Source of the DNA: Fervidobacterium pennivorans
GTDB lineage: Bacteria; Thermotogota; Thermotogae; Thermotogales; Fervidobacteriaceae
NCBI RefSeq assembly: GCF_001644665.1
Contig: NZ_CP011393.1
Coordinates: 890,001-954,000 of the forward strand
Reading direction: 5' to 3'
Length of the DNA: 64,000 nucleotides
The translations under genes and the position numbers were made by a program. Positions 35,713 through 46,694 of this stretch are shown piece by piece. Each line of letters begins with the position of its first letter. Position 1 is the first letter of the stretch. The notes under the pieces were generated by a model. The model made no database searches and had not been told where the DNA came from. It worked only from the letters and a program-made list of their open reading frames with translations.

Positions 35713-38661
35713 GTGAAAAAAGTTCTGATTTGGTCTGGGATAATAGCTTTATTTATTATTGCTGCTATGTTGGTGCTTTATTTTTCAGGTAGAAGCGTCT
35801 ATACGAAGTTCGTTGCTTCAATAGCCGAGCTGGTAGAGAAATCCACAAAGGCATCGAAGGATTTTGTTTCTATGTCTAGTTTAGAAGCTTATGAAAAGCT
35901 TTTTGAAATGAGATTTTCAGATTTAAGTAATTACGCGGTTTTTAATTTGGATTTCAAAAAGCCTGTTATTCTTGGAAACGATGAGGCAACAACGCTGATT
36001 CTTTCTGTTAATAAAGATGGTGAGTACGCTGTTGTGCTGAAATACAGATACAGTACTAACACAACAAGTAACGGAACTTTAGAGTTTGAGATCAATGGAA
36101 AAACTTACCTGGGAATTTTGGATAACTTCACATACTATGATTTCAATGAAAAGGTTTACGATAGATATGGTAACGAAATAACACCCGAGCAAAAGTCTTT
36201 TGAAAAAACTTACACGGCATTTATCAAAGATGCAAGTAGAATCTCCAAAAGTCCTCTCTTATTGAAACTAAACACAGGTGATAACCCTATCTCAATTAAA
36301 AATACCCGTTCACCAATAATTATAGAGGAACTTTATTTAGTTCCAAAATATTACCTTTTCAGTAGCAAGTCTTACGCGGAATACAAAAATTCAGAGTCTA
36401 ATATTCCAAGCAACGATAACGTTCTAGTTATTGAGGCTGAAAATCTGTCATTCAAGTCTGACCCATTAATATCTGTAACCAACGAGCAAACCGCTTTGGT
36501 AACACCTTACGAAATTTTGAAAAAGAGGATTAACATCATCGATGAGAATACTTTTAAGCAATCTGGTCAAGAAATTTTTTGGACTTTCTATATAGACACC
36601 CCTGGTTATTACAAAATAGCATTCAGATACAAACAATCTATGAATAGAGGCATCCCAGTTTTCAGAAGAATTTCTGTAGATGGCAAAGTCCCGTTCAAAG
36701 AATTTGAGGATTACCCATTCCCCTACACAGGCTACAGCTGGAAAGACCACGTGTTAATGAGCGAAGAGAATAAACCTTTCGAAGTTTATCTTGATAAGGG
36801 ACTACATATCCTCTCGCTGGAAGTTACCACAGGAATATATGAAGGAACTATCCGATTTCTGCAAGAAAGCGTGAAAAAATTGCAAGAGATAGGCTTAGAG
36901 ATGCGAAAGCTCGTTGGCAGCAATTTAGACCCAAACCGAACATGGAACATAGAAAAATACATGCCAAATGCTATACCAGATTTGAAAAGTATCTCGCAGA
37001 GCCTGAGAACCCAACATGAAAAGCTGGTTAAAATTGTAGGCAAACAGGGACTACCATCGATTGCGGACATGCTCGTATGTGCTGGAATAATAGACAACAC
37101 CCTCAGGAAACCAGAAAAATTGCCATTCTATATAGATGTCCTTAGTGAGGGAGCTTCTTCCATTGCTCAAAGACTTTCTGAACTTTCTATGAGATTAAAA
37201 GAACAGCCAATGGGTATCGACAAGATCTACGTCTTTCAAGGAAGTCTTGAAAAGTTCGCTTATCCGAAATCCACGTTCCTAATAACTGCTTACGAGGAAC
37301 TTCAAAAATTATGGTTATCCTTGTTCAACAAAAATGAAGCTTATTCTATATATGAAAAGGTCGACGAAACAAGTTTGAGAGTTTGGGTAAACAGGCCCGT
37401 ACAGTATGTTGAAACGTTGCAGTATTTAACAGATAGTGACTTCACAAGAAAAACAGGTATTAAAGTAATTTTTTCCATCATGCCCAATGAACAGAAACTC
37501 GTTTTAGCAAGTGCTGCAAACGCTGTTCCAGACGTTGCTATGAGTATCAGCAACTGGATACCTTTTGAACTTGCAATAAGGAATGCTCTTTTCCCACTTT
37601 CCTATTTCCCAGACTTCTTCAATTTTGTAGAGAAGAACATTAACATTGAAACACTCTTGCCAATGATTATTGATGATAAAATTTATGGAATAACGGAAAC
37701 ACAAAACTTCTACGTACTTTTCTACCGAAAAGACATTATCGAGAAACTGGGTATACCAATACCGGACACTTGGGACGATGTAAAGAAGATACTCCCTGAG
37801 CTCCAAAGACGAGGAATGAATTTCTATATCCCGATGTGTGAACAAACAACAAAGTATTTCAATACTACTGGTCCTTTCTTCTTCCAAAATAAAGCAAGGC
37901 TTTATACAAGAGATGGTATGAAAACAGCTATAAACGAAGAGAATTCAGTAAAGGCGTTTGAATTAATGACTGAACTTTTCGCAATTTACGGAATTCCAGA
38001 ACAAGTTGCAAGTTTTTACAACTCGTTTAGATACGGCCGTATCCCCATTGGTGTTGGTGACTTTGGATTGTATGTAACTCTATTAAACGCTGCAGATGAA
38101 ATTTATGGGCTGTGGGATATAGCTCCTTCACCAGGAGTTAAGGACGAGAGCGGACAAGTTTTAAGATACCAAGTTGCAGGAGATAGAGCTATTGTTATCT
38201 TCGCAAATTCAAATAAAAAGGAAAAGGCTTGGGAATTCATCAAGTGGTGGATGTCTAAAGACACGCAAGTCAAATTTGCAAGGATGATGGTCAACAGATA
38301 CGGTCCGACTTACCTTTGGAATACAGCCAATATAGAAGCATTCAAGGAACTCGATTTTATAGATGAAAAACACAAGAGAGTCATTCTCGAACAATGGAGA
38401 TGGATTAGAGAAATTCAAAGGCATCCGGGTGGTTACATGGTTGAAAGGGAAGTAAGCAACATATGGAACAGCGTTGTCATTGAAGGTAAACCACTTAGAA
38501 CATCAATCGACAGGTCCGTGATACTCATAAACAGAGAACTGGAAAGGAAACTTACAGAGTTTGGTTACATAGTCAATGGAAAGAAGGTCAAGGATTACAA
38601 GATGTATGAAAGTATGGAAGAGTTCTTAAAGACTGTAGTAAATCGAGGTGAAACAGAATGA
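35713..38661 (+). CDS. Giant membrane-anchored binding protein with CBM-like region
   Basis: A 982-residue protein, about twice the usual size for a binding protein. An N-terminal anchor (residues 5-26) is followed by about 530 residues outside the membrane. Part of this (about 235-380) has the CBM6/35-like pattern [11 protein letters not shown] ... YKIAFRY ... ISVDGK ... [10 protein letters not shown] classical solute-binding domain follows from about 560 to 930 ([62 protein letters not shown]). It starts with GTG. It overlaps the next permease by four bases, so it is the dedicated receptor of that transporter. Confidence 0.82.
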   Translation: MKKVLIWSGIIALFIIAAMLVLYFSGRSVYTKFVASIAELVEKSTKASKDFVSMSSLEAYEKLFEMRFSDLSNYAVFNLDFKKPVILGNDEATTLILSVNKDGEYAVVLKYRYSTNTTSNGTLEFEINGKTYLGILDNFTYYDFNEKVYDRYGNEITPEQKSFEKTYTAFIKDASRISKSPLLLKLNTGDNPISIKNTRSPIIIEELYLVPKYYLFSSKSYAEYKNSESNIPSNDNVLVIEAENLSFKSDPLISVTNEQTALVTPYEILKKRINIIDENTFKQSGQEIFWTFYIDTPGYYKIAFRYKQSMNRGIPVFRRISVDGKVPFKEFEDYPFPYTGYSWKDHVLMSEENKPFEVYLDKGLHILSLEVTTGIYEGTIRFLQESVKKLQEIGLEMRKLVGSNLDPNRTWNIEKYMPNAIPDLKSISQSLRTQHEKLVKIVGKQGLPSIADMLVCAGIIDNTLRKPEKLPFYIDVLSEGASSIAQRLSELSMRLKEQPMGIDKIYVFQGSLEKFAYPKSTFLITAYEELQKLWLSLFNKNEAYSIYEKVDETSLRVWVNRPVQYVETLQYLTDSDFTRKTGIKVIFSIMPNEQKLVLASAANAVPDVAMSISNWIPFELAIRNALFPLSYFPDFFNFVEKNINIETLLPMIIDDKIYGITETQNFYVLFYRKDIIEKLGIPIPDTWDDVKKILPELQRRGMNFYIPMCEQTTKYFNTTGPFFFQNKARLYTRDGMKTAINEENSVKAFELMTELFAIYGIPEQVASFYNSFRYGRIPIGVGDFGLYVTLLNAADEIYGLWDIAPSPGVKDESGQVLRYQVAGDRAIVIFANSNKKEKAWEFIKWWMSKDTQVKFARMMVNRYGPTYLWNTANIEAFKELDFIDEKHKRVILEQWRWIREIQRHPGGYMVEREVSNIWNSVVIEGKPLRTSIDRSVILINRELERKLTEFGYIVNGKKVKDYKMYESMEEFLKTVVNRGETE

Positions 38662-39551
38662 GAATAAGTTCGAAAAAAGACCGTGGACACTGGCTTTTGT
38701 TGTCACCATATTTGGTTTTATTTATTGTATTCATAGCACTACCAGTTGCTGTCGCGATATACCTTTCATTTACCTATTTCAACGCAATTGAAAAACCCAA
38801 GTGGATAGGTATACAAAACTACATCACGCTCATCACACGGGACACGCTCTTTATGCAAAAGGTTTTACCAAACACTATAAAATACGCCTTGATTGTTGGT
38901 GTTGGTGGATACATTCTTTCATTTATATTAGCCTGGCTTGTGGCTCAACTTACAAGGATACCAAGAACAATATTCGCTTTGATAATTTATTCTCCTTCTC
39001 TAACAGCGGGTGTCACGATGTCAGTAATTTGGCGGGTACTTTTCAACGGTGACCAACAGGGCTACTTGAATGCTCTCTTACTCAAGCTTGGAATTATAGA
39101 CAAGCCAATACAGTGGTTACAATCTCCACAACATTTGATGGATATTATGATTCTCGTTTCGCTCTGGAGTAGTATGGGGGTAGGGTTCTTAGCAATGCTT
39201 GCAGGTATATTAAATGTCGATGAACAACTTTACGAAGCAGCATACATAGATGGTATAAAGAACAGATTACAGGAAATTATATACGTTACTATACCTGCCA
39301 TGAAACCACAAATGCTTTTCGGAGCGGTGATGTCAATAGTGAATACATTTACTTCTGCAGGCATTGGAGTTGCGCTCTCTGGCTCAAATCCAACCCCACA
39401 ATACGCCGGGCAATTAATCGTTAACCACATCGAAGATTACGGTTTTCTAAGGTATGAAATGGGATACGCGGCAGCTCTCTCCGTTGTGTTGCTTTTAATT
39501 ATCTGGTTCTTCTCAAGAATCGCGTGGCGCTTATTTGGAGAGCGCGACTAA
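38658..39551 (+). CDS. ABC permease, MalF type (pair A)
   Basis: A 297-residue inner-membrane protein with six helices and an EAA loop (YEAAYIDGI near residue 193). The ATG overlaps the stop of the giant binding protein (ATGA), showing tight coupling. The partner is the MalG-type gene 35 bases downstream. The N-terminus is basic ([11 protein letters not shown]), placing it inside the cell. Confidence 0.9.
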   Translation: MRISSKKDRGHWLLLSPYLVLFIVFIALPVAVAIYLSFTYFNAIEKPKWIGIQNYITLITRDTLFMQKVLPNTIKYALIVGVGGYILSFILAWLVAQLTRIPRTIFALIIYSPSLTAGVTMSVIWRVLFNGDQQGYLNALLLKLGIIDKPIQWLQSPQHLMDIMILVSLWSSMGVGFLAMLAGILNVDEQLYEAAYIDGIKNRLQEIIYVTIPAMKPQMLFGAVMSIVNTFTSAGIGVALSGSNPTPQYAGQLIVNHIEDYGFLRYEMGYAAALSVVLLLIIWFFSRIAWRLFGERD

Positions 39552-39586
39552 GTAAGTAAAATTGCTAGAAGTTAGGGGGAGAAAGT

Positions 39587-40459
39587 ATGGCAAAGTTCAC
39601 TACAAAAACGAATCCAAGATATTTCCATAAAAGTCAGCTGAAATTCTATTTTATCTTGGCGCCCATAGCTATTTTTATGATGTTGCCCATAATTTTCATC
39701 TTCTCACAAGCGTTCAAGCCAGTTGACGAATTGTTCCTCTATCCTCCAAGATTTTTCGTTAGAAGACCAACACTTGCTAACTTCTATGAATTATTCCAAA
39801 TCACCCGGGCTTCAACGATACCTGTATCTAGGTATCTAATGAATAGCATATTGACCGCTTTTTTCACAGTGCTTTTTACAATAATCATCTCTGTCTTTGC
39901 AGGATATGCACTCTCCAAGAAGCAATTCAAAGCCAAGAATTTACTCTTTACCATAAATAATCTTGCGCTCATGTTTGTTCCCATTGCTGTTATTATTCCA
40001 AGGTATTTAATAGTTCAAAAGCTTGGGCTTATAGATACGTTTATAATCAACATTCTCTCACTTCTGGCAATGCCAATTGGTGTCTTTCTTGTAAAGCAGT
40101 TTATAGACCAAATTCCTGATGCGCTTATCGATGCGGCGCTTGTTGACGGAGCAAACGATTTCCATATAATCTTCAATATAATAATGCCACTCTTGAAACC
40201 AGCTATATCAACAGTAGGCATTTTGGCATTTCAAGTTGCTTGGAACAGTGCAGAAGCGTCAACTTACTACATAAACAACGAGAATCTAAAAACGTTCGCA
40301 TTCTATGTTTCCAACCTTACCCAAACAACGGGTAACACGGTGGCGGGTCAAGGAATAGCTGCTGCAGCTGGTCTAATAATGTTCGTTCCAAATTTGATAC
40401 TTTTCATAATTATGCAATCAAGAGTTATGAATACGATGGCATACAGTGGCTTGAAATAA
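39587..40459 (+). CDS. ABC permease, MalG type (pair A)
   Basis: A 290-residue permease with six helices, the EAA loop (DAALVDGA near residue 183) and the C-terminal MAYSGLK typical of MalG-like partners. A GGGGGAGAAAG ribosome site precedes the ATG. With the previous gene it forms the first of two permease pairs in this operon. Confidence 0.9.
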   Translation: MAKFTTKTNPRYFHKSQLKFYFILAPIAIFMMLPIIFIFSQAFKPVDELFLYPPRFFVRRPTLANFYELFQITRASTIPVSRYLMNSILTAFFTVLFTIIISVFAGYALSKKQFKAKNLLFTINNLALMFVPIAVIIPRYLIVQKLGLIDTFIINILSLLAMPIGVFLVKQFIDQIPDALIDAALVDGANDFHIIFNIIMPLLKPAISTVGILAFQVAWNSAEASTYYINNENLKTFAFYVSNLTQTTGNTVAGQGIAAAAGLIMFVPNLILFIIMQSRVMNTMAYSGLK

Positions 40460-40497
40460 TGGATACTCAAAGTTTTTTGTTGGGTGGTGTGAAAATC

Positions 40498-42537
40498 GTG
40501 CGAAGCAAGAACAAAAAGAACAAATCAGGGTTGAAAAACGCTACCAAACTTTTCGGAGTTTTGCTTGTACTTTTCATGTTATACAATCAACTCTTTGCCG
40601 TTAACAGTGCATTTCTCACTTACACAATTTCAGGTAAAAACGAGTGGAAAATAACTCAAGATGCATATGTTGTGAGTGAGGTACTCTTCAAGGATTTAGA
40701 CCTCTACTACCCCGAAGATATCTTCATAAAGGACAACAAAATGTACATTGCCGATTCAGGCAATGCGAGAATTGTCGTTTTCGATATGGTAACCAGGGAA
40801 GCAACTTACGTGGGCGATATGTCTTTGTTTCAACCGACAGGAGTATTTGTTGATGACACATACATTTACGTAGCTGACCCTGGCACATCAGAAATTGTGA
40901 TATTTGATAAGTTGGGTAAGGAAATAAGAAGGTTGGGTAGACCTACGAATCCTCTGTTCGGAGAGACTGCGAATTTTAAACCAAAAAAGCTTGTTGTTGA
41001 TAAGCGAGGGAATTTCTACATTGTAAGCGAGGGAACATTCGAAGGTGTTATACAGCTAGACCAAAATGGTGAGTTTCTTGGTTACTTTGGCGCAAATACC
41101 GTTGGAATAACATTTTTGGACAAATTCATAGACATATTCTACACCAAGGAACAAAAAGAGAAGTTCCTAAATAGGATTCCAAAACCTTATACCAATATCA
41201 CAATAGATACCAAGGGACTTATCTATACAGTAACCCAGAAAGAGCATGGGAGTGCTATTAAAAAGCATAACACTATAGGTTTAAATATACTTCCTCCATC
41301 TAAAGAAGGTAGGATGGTGGACGAACCAAACTTCATAGATATTGCCGTAGATACACATGGAAGGATATTCGCATTAACTGAGACAGGACTCATTTACGAA
41401 TATGATTCTGAAGGTAACCTGTTAGTTTCGTTCGGTGGTCGTGCTATTGCTACGGAAAGAAACGGATTGTTTACCGTAGCATCTGCAATTGCCGTAGATG
41501 ACGAAGGTAAGGTTTACGTTCTTGACAAAGAGCGAGGACTTGTCCACGTCTTTAATCCTACTCAATATATTCACACCCTCCATAAAGCACTCGAACTTTA
41601 TTCTCAGGGGAAATATCTTGAGAGCAAAAAACTCTGGGAAGAAGTTATGATATACGATGGTTATTCCAAAATCGCTCATTACGGACTTGGAAAAGCATAT
41701 TTCCAAGAAGGAAATTACAGAGCTGCAGCAGAGGAATTTAAAAAGGCTTATGCAAAAAGGGATTATTCAGATGCTTATTGGGAGATTAGAAACGAATTCT
41801 TGCAAAAGAATGCAGGGAGCGTATTACTGGCGTTTATAATACTAATAGTTCTTTTCGTGCTACTGGATGAGTTGTCAAAACGTGGGGTAATCAAAAAAAG
41901 AGCCACAATTAAGTCTAAGCTATTAAGTGATATACTCTACATTAAAAACATATTGAGACATCCACTTGACACTTTCTATTACATCCAGAGAAGAAAGCAT
42001 GGGTCTGTGCTTTCAGCCACCATCATTTATCTGCTCTTCTTCTTGGTAATACAATTTGATTATTTTGGCAGAAGCTTCATCTTTAACTTAAACGTCCAAG
42101 ATAGGTCCGTTGGATTTGTTCTACTTGCCAGTATTGCTCCAACAATGCTGTGGGTTTTTGCGAACTACTTAGTTAGCTCTATTAACGACGGTCGTGGAAC
42201 ATTGAGGGACATTTATATATTCACTGCCTACAGCTTTGCCCCTTACATCCTTTTCCAGCCGTTTGTAATAATGCTTACTTACGTACTCACTTACAACGAG
42301 GCGTTCATAGTATCTTTTGCCTCAATAATTCTCATAGCCTGGTCTGCTGTTCTACTTTTCACTGGTGTCAAAGAAGTCCATGATTACGGTATTAGAGATA
42401 CGGTAAAAAGCATACTACTTACTTTTGTTTGGATATTTGTAATTATACTCGTCTACTCAATAGTTTACATGCTTTGGGACCAACTCGTTCAAACTGTCTA
42501 CGCGATTGTCCAGGAGGTGCTCTACCGTGCAAGATAA
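40498..42537 (+). CDS. NHL beta-propeller - TPR - Yip1-like membrane protein
   Basis: About 679 residues in an unusual order. An N-terminal membrane segment exports the next part. NHL-type propeller repeats follow at about 45-350, with recurring YPEDIFIKDNKMYIADSGN and AIAVDDEGKVYVLDKERG patterns. A TPR-like pair sits at about 360-425 (LELYSQGKYLESKKLWEE, YGLGKAYFQEGNYRAAAEEF). After another membrane segment, a C-terminal block of about five helices (490-679) resembles the YIP1 family. The role is unknown; it may sense or scaffold the transporter. The start is GTG 40498 after GGTGGTG, or else ATG 40459, which overlaps the previous stop. Confidence 0.72.
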   Translation: MRSKNKKNKSGLKNATKLFGVLLVLFMLYNQLFAVNSAFLTYTISGKNEWKITQDAYVVSEVLFKDLDLYYPEDIFIKDNKMYIADSGNARIVVFDMVTREATYVGDMSLFQPTGVFVDDTYIYVADPGTSEIVIFDKLGKEIRRLGRPTNPLFGETANFKPKKLVVDKRGNFYIVSEGTFEGVIQLDQNGEFLGYFGANTVGITFLDKFIDIFYTKEQKEKFLNRIPKPYTNITIDTKGLIYTVTQKEHGSAIKKHNTIGLNILPPSKEGRMVDEPNFIDIAVDTHGRIFALTETGLIYEYDSEGNLLVSFGGRAIATERNGLFTVASAIAVDDEGKVYVLDKERGLVHVFNPTQYIHTLHKALELYSQGKYLESKKLWEEVMIYDGYSKIAHYGLGKAYFQEGNYRAAAEEFKKAYAKRDYSDAYWEIRNEFLQKNAGSVLLAFIILIVLFVLLDELSKRGVIKKRATIKSKLLSDILYIKNILRHPLDTFYYIQRRKHGSVLSATIIYLLFFLVIQFDYFGRSFIFNLNVQDRSVGFVLLASIAPTMLWVFANYLVSSINDGRGTLRDIYIFTAYSFAPYILFQPFVIMLTYVLTYNEAFIVSFASIILIAWSAVLLFTGVKEVHDYGIRDTVKSILLTFVWIFVIILVYSIVYMLWDQLVQTVYAIVQEVLYRAR

Positions 42538-44884
42538 ACAATACAAAAGATTCAAGAATGTTTTCAGGAGAGATAAATCGTTTCTATCAACAATCGTCCT
42601 TGTTATTTTAGTCGTGTTCTTCCGTCCTCTTTTTGCACAAACAATCGGAAATGATTATCTTTCAAACAGGTTTACAAGACCTGAAGTAACCGCACTCGTC
42701 AAATCACCGTTTACACTTGAAGGATATGAAAAGATAGCTGAGAGTAGATATTTGGAACTATGGATGGATTTAACAGCTACTTCTGTTCGGGTTGTTGACA
42801 AAAGGTCCGGATACATATGGGGAGATGTACTAGAAACGACAGACGCTTACAACGAGATGAACCCTACGTACCAACTTATAGCAAAGTCTCTTGTGCTTTT
42901 GGAATATTTTGATGAACGTGGTATATCAAATGTGATAGGCTCTGCAGACGAAAATGTTAAAAAGCATTGGAAAAGAATCGACAACGGAATAGTTTATTCC
43001 CTGTATTTTGAGTCACTTGAGATAGGCTTCGATGTACGTATAACTCTCAAGGATGATACTGTAAAATTCGAGTTGCCCCAAAACACTATAAAGGAAGGAA
43101 AGAAATTTACGATAGCGTCCGTAATGTTTACACCTTTCTTAGGGAGCACAATAGCTGACGAAATCAACGGATATGCATTCGTCCCAGATGGCCCAGGTGC
43201 TCTGATAAGGTTCTCAAAACCAGCCCATTATCTAAACTGGTTTGAAAAAAGGGTTTACGGTAAGGACTACGCTATAGAAAACTTGGTAACCGTCAATGAC
43301 TTGAGAGCAAGAAGACCAAATGACTTCTTAAGAGAAGAGCCAACGGCATTTATCCCAGTATTTGGAATTGTTCATGGCGTAAATCAAAACGCTCTCTTTG
43401 GAGTTATTACTTCTGGACAAGAATATAGCGCTATAGTTTCGTATCCAAGTGGTATTTTAAGTAAATATAACTGGACGTCTGCAAAATTCATCTACAGACA
43501 GAAATACCTCCAACCGACAACAAGAAGTGGTGCTGGAATACAGGTGGCTCAAAAAACCCGGAATAAGTTCGATGCGGTTCTTGAGATTTCTTTCCTCACA
43601 GGTTCAACGGCAAACTATGTAGGTATGGCTAAGTACTATAGAGAAAAGTTTTCAAATGAATTATTCGGGAACAAAAATGTGTCCACTACACAACTCAACT
43701 CAACAATAGTTGAAGATATACCCCTTTACGTAAGCATCATTGCCTCGGACATTGAAAAGATGTTGATAGGTCATAAGGTTATAGCTATCTCTTCTACAGA
43801 GCAAATTAAGCAAATCCTTTACGAACTAACGAGCAAGGGTATCAACAAGATCGTACTTTTGATAGAAGGCTGGCAAGAAGGGGGAATCCACGGGAACAAA
43901 GTAGGAAAGTTTGGATTGGAAAAGAAAGTTGGTGATTTCAAGGAACTTTTGAGGCATATTGTTGATTTCAACACAAAGAACAAATCCAACGGTAAAAGAG
44001 TCGAACTCTTTTTTGTTGACAACGTGACAAGGGTAACCGAAAAACAACTGAACCTCAGAAAAGAAGTTGGTTTGAACCTTTCGCAATCCATAATCTCTGA
44101 AGAAAGGGATAACAAAGACCTTTGGCTGTACAAGAGCTACTATGTAAGAATAGACCTCGCCTCGAGATATCTTTTGATGCGTGCATCAAAACTTTCGCAG
44201 CTTGGTTTTAAAAATTTCGCAGTTAAAGAATTTGCGAACAAACTCTACGGTAATCTCAAGATAGGCTCGGAAATATACCGTTCGGAAGCTAAAAGAATTG
44301 TCGAGCAAACGTTGAACGAGGTAGCCTCAAAAACGGATAATGTAATCCTATTCGAACCAAACGACTATGCATGGAAGTATTCCACAACTATTGGGGCTGT
44401 TCCGATGAACGCCAGTCAGTATCTTTTTGAAACGGATACCGTTCCTTTCCTACAAATTGTATTAAGTGGTAGATTAAATTACTTCACACCATATATGAAC
44501 AATGGGTTCTTCTCAAAGATGGATGTTCTGAAAGCCATAGATTACGGTGCGTATCCTTCGTTCTTAGTATCTTGGCTTGATAACGCATCTTTGAAAGACA
44601 CACCGTTGTGGGATTACCCATCAACTCGGTACGAGGATTGGAAAAACAAAATGGTGGAAATATATAATACAATCAATAGTGCTCTCAAATATGTAAAAGG
44701 TTCAACTATAACAGATCGCATAGTGATAACGCCTGGAGTGGTGAAAGTAAGTTATAGTAACGGGTATGAAATATACATCAATTACACGAACAAAGAATTT
44801 AAAGACGGTCTAGTGGTTGTACCCGCTGAATCATTCAAGGTTGTTAAAGCTAACAATCCTACAAATGGAGTTGATTCCAAATGA
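42527..44884 (+). CDS. DUF5696-like exported protein, possible glycosidase-type fold
   Basis: A 785-residue protein with an N-terminal signal or anchor (about 17-38). From memory it resembles DUF5696 proteins that accompany YIP1 and sugar-ABC genes in Firmicutes. A beta-rich N-terminal part (about 60-400, with FVPDGPGALIRF) precedes a region with barrel-like alternation (about 400-700: INKIVLLIEGW, KRVELFFVDNV, NVILFEPNDYAW, PFLQIVLSGR), and then a small beta C-terminus. Such an order recalls large glycosidases, but no catalytic pair can be named. GTG 42527 follows AGGAGGTG and overlaps the previous gene by 11 bases. Confidence 0.72.
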   Translation: MQDKQYKRFKNVFRRDKSFLSTIVLVILVVFFRPLFAQTIGNDYLSNRFTRPEVTALVKSPFTLEGYEKIAESRYLELWMDLTATSVRVVDKRSGYIWGDVLETTDAYNEMNPTYQLIAKSLVLLEYFDERGISNVIGSADENVKKHWKRIDNGIVYSLYFESLEIGFDVRITLKDDTVKFELPQNTIKEGKKFTIASVMFTPFLGSTIADEINGYAFVPDGPGALIRFSKPAHYLNWFEKRVYGKDYAIENLVTVNDLRARRPNDFLREEPTAFIPVFGIVHGVNQNALFGVITSGQEYSAIVSYPSGILSKYNWTSAKFIYRQKYLQPTTRSGAGIQVAQKTRNKFDAVLEISFLTGSTANYVGMAKYYREKFSNELFGNKNVSTTQLNSTIVEDIPLYVSIIASDIEKMLIGHKVIAISSTEQIKQILYELTSKGINKIVLLIEGWQEGGIHGNKVGKFGLEKKVGDFKELLRHIVDFNTKNKSNGKRVELFFVDNVTRVTEKQLNLRKEVGLNLSQSIISEERDNKDLWLYKSYYVRIDLASRYLLMRASKLSQLGFKNFAVKEFANKLYGNLKIGSEIYRSEAKRIVEQTLNEVASKTDNVILFEPNDYAWKYSTTIGAVPMNASQYLFETDTVPFLQIVLSGRLNYFTPYMNNGFFSKMDVLKAIDYGAYPSFLVSWLDNASLKDTPLWDYPSTRYEDWKNKMVEIYNTINSALKYVKGSTITDRIVITPGVVKVSYSNGYEIYINYTNKEFKDGLVVVPAESFKVVKANNPTNGVDSK

Positions 44885-45732
44885 AGAGAAGCACAAGAAG
44901 AGCACTTGCTGGTTACATGTACACATTGCCCTGGATAATAGGCTTCGCTGTTTTCACAGCTTATCCGTTCTTTTACTCACTCTACTTGAGCTTCTTTAAC
45001 GTCAATTTTACAGTTGATGGAATTGAAGCTACATTTGTTGGATGGAAGTACTACATCTACGCCTTCAGAACAGACCCAGCGTTCCCGATAAATTTCTGGA
45101 ACACGATAATCAATATCGTGTTATCCACGCCTTTAATCATCATATTCTCACTGATAGTTGCAATACTACTCAATAGAAAACTTGTAGCGAGGGCATTCTT
45201 TAGACTGCTTTACTTCTTGCCAGTCGTCATTGTAAGTGGTCCTGTTGTGGCTGAGCTTGTCGCAAACAACGCGGCAAGTATAGTTGACCCGAGAAGGTAC
45301 TTCATATACAGATTCTTCCAAATGATACCGAACACGATAAGCTATCCGTTTTTATACATGTTTAATAACTTGGTGTTGATTCTCTGGTTCTCAGGCGTAC
45401 AGATTATATTCTTCCTCGCAGGGTTACAGAAGATAAGCAACAGCATATACGAGGCTGCTCAGATAGATGGAGCAAACGACTGGGTTATCTTTTGGAAGAT
45501 AACACTACCCCTTATAAAACCATTTGTCTTGGTGAACACGATTTATACCATTGTTGACCTTGCTTCATTCGCAAACAACGCAGTTAATACAAGTATAACT
45601 CAACATATGTTTGACATAGACAAGCCGTACTCATACTCCGCTGCCTTATCTTGGATATACTTTGCAGCAGTTATGCTGATTCTTGGTATCGCGTATCTGT
45701 TGTTACGCGAAAGGAGGAAGACAAGGATATGA
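44881..45732 (+). CDS. ABC permease, MalF type (pair B)
   Basis: A 283-residue permease with six helices and the EAA loop (YEAAQIDGA near residue 195). Its ATG overlaps the stop of the DUF5696-like gene (ATGA), and its own stop overlaps the next start. It is clearly different in sequence from pair A, so it is not a recent copy. Confidence 0.9.
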   Translation: MKRSTRRALAGYMYTLPWIIGFAVFTAYPFFYSLYLSFFNVNFTVDGIEATFVGWKYYIYAFRTDPAFPINFWNTIINIVLSTPLIIIFSLIVAILLNRKLVARAFFRLLYFLPVVIVSGPVVAELVANNAASIVDPRRYFIYRFFQMIPNTISYPFLYMFNNLVLILWFSGVQIIFFLAGLQKISNSIYEAAQIDGANDWVIFWKITLPLIKPFVLVNTIYTIVDLASFANNAVNTSITQHMFDIDKPYSYSAALSWIYFAAVMLILGIAYLLLRERRKTRI

Positions 45733-46658
45733 AAATGTCAAAGAATAAAGAAAAGAAATTCCGCGTTTCTTATTACAAGACATTCAAAGAGCCTGCGACG
45801 AAAACCATAATATATGTTGTTTTAATAGGCATTGGTTATGCTTACCTTTACCCATTGCTATACATGATTACTTCATCCTTTATGAGTGTCGAAGATTTGG
45901 TCAATCCAACGGTTGTTTGGATACCGACTAAACTTACTCTTGACAATTTCGTTAGGGCTTGGAAAGTATTGGAAATGCCCAAGGCATTGTGGAACAGTGT
46001 TTATACGTCAGTTATACCTGCACTAGCACAGAGTTTGATAACAGCCCTCATTGCATATGGTCTTTCGCGTTTTGAATTTCCACTCAAAAGATTCTGGATT
46101 GTTTTAATGCTTGCGACATTTTTGATACCGACGCAAGTTACTTTGGTTACCAAATACGTATTGTTCAGCACGCTGAGGTTGACTGATAGTATCTTCGCAA
46201 CGTTCTTGCCAGCGATTTTTGGACAGGGTATTAGAAGTGCTATCTTCATACTTCTTTATCTCAACTTCTTCAACATGCTACCAAAAGCGTTCGATGAGGC
46301 AGCTGAGATTGATGGTGCTAATACATTCCAAATCTTTTACAAAATCATACTTCCACTTTCTTTGCCTGCAATCGTGACAACGTTTATTTTCTCATTGGTT
46401 TGGTATTGGAATGAAACTCTGTTGTCAGGCCTTTTGCTTGGAAATAAGATTAAAACTCTCCCATTGGAACTCAGGGACTTCGTTGTGAGATACGCTGTCA
46501 TGTTTCCAACCGCCGATGGTAGCGCAGCAAATAGAATCAATGAGGGTATAAGAATGGCTGCGACTATGATAACAATTCTTCCACTGTTGATAACTTATTT
46601 GTTCCTCCAAAGGCAGTTCGTAGAAAGTCTTGAGAGAACGGGAATCACCGGTGAATAA
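45729..46658 (+). CDS. ABC permease, MalG type (pair B)
   Basis: A 309-residue permease with six helices, the EAA loop (DEAAEIDGA near residue 195) and a C-terminal ERTGITG. ATG 45729 lies after AGGAGG and overlaps the previous stop by four bases. A longer frame from 45651 lies fully inside the previous gene and is rejected. Pair B has no binding protein of its own beside it. It might use copy 1 or copy 2, or share the giant receptor. Confidence 0.9.
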   Translation: MKMSKNKEKKFRVSYYKTFKEPATKTIIYVVLIGIGYAYLYPLLYMITSSFMSVEDLVNPTVVWIPTKLTLDNFVRAWKVLEMPKALWNSVYTSVIPALAQSLITALIAYGLSRFEFPLKRFWIVLMLATFLIPTQVTLVTKYVLFSTLRLTDSIFATFLPAIFGQGIRSAIFILLYLNFFNMLPKAFDEAAEIDGANTFQIFYKIILPLSLPAIVTTFIFSLVWYWNETLLSGLLLGNKIKTLPLELRDFVVRYAVMFPTADGSAANRINEGIRMAATMITILPLLITYLFLQRQFVESLERTGITGE

Positions 46659-46694
46659 AGATAAAACGAAAAAGTAAGAAGGGAGATGATTATT

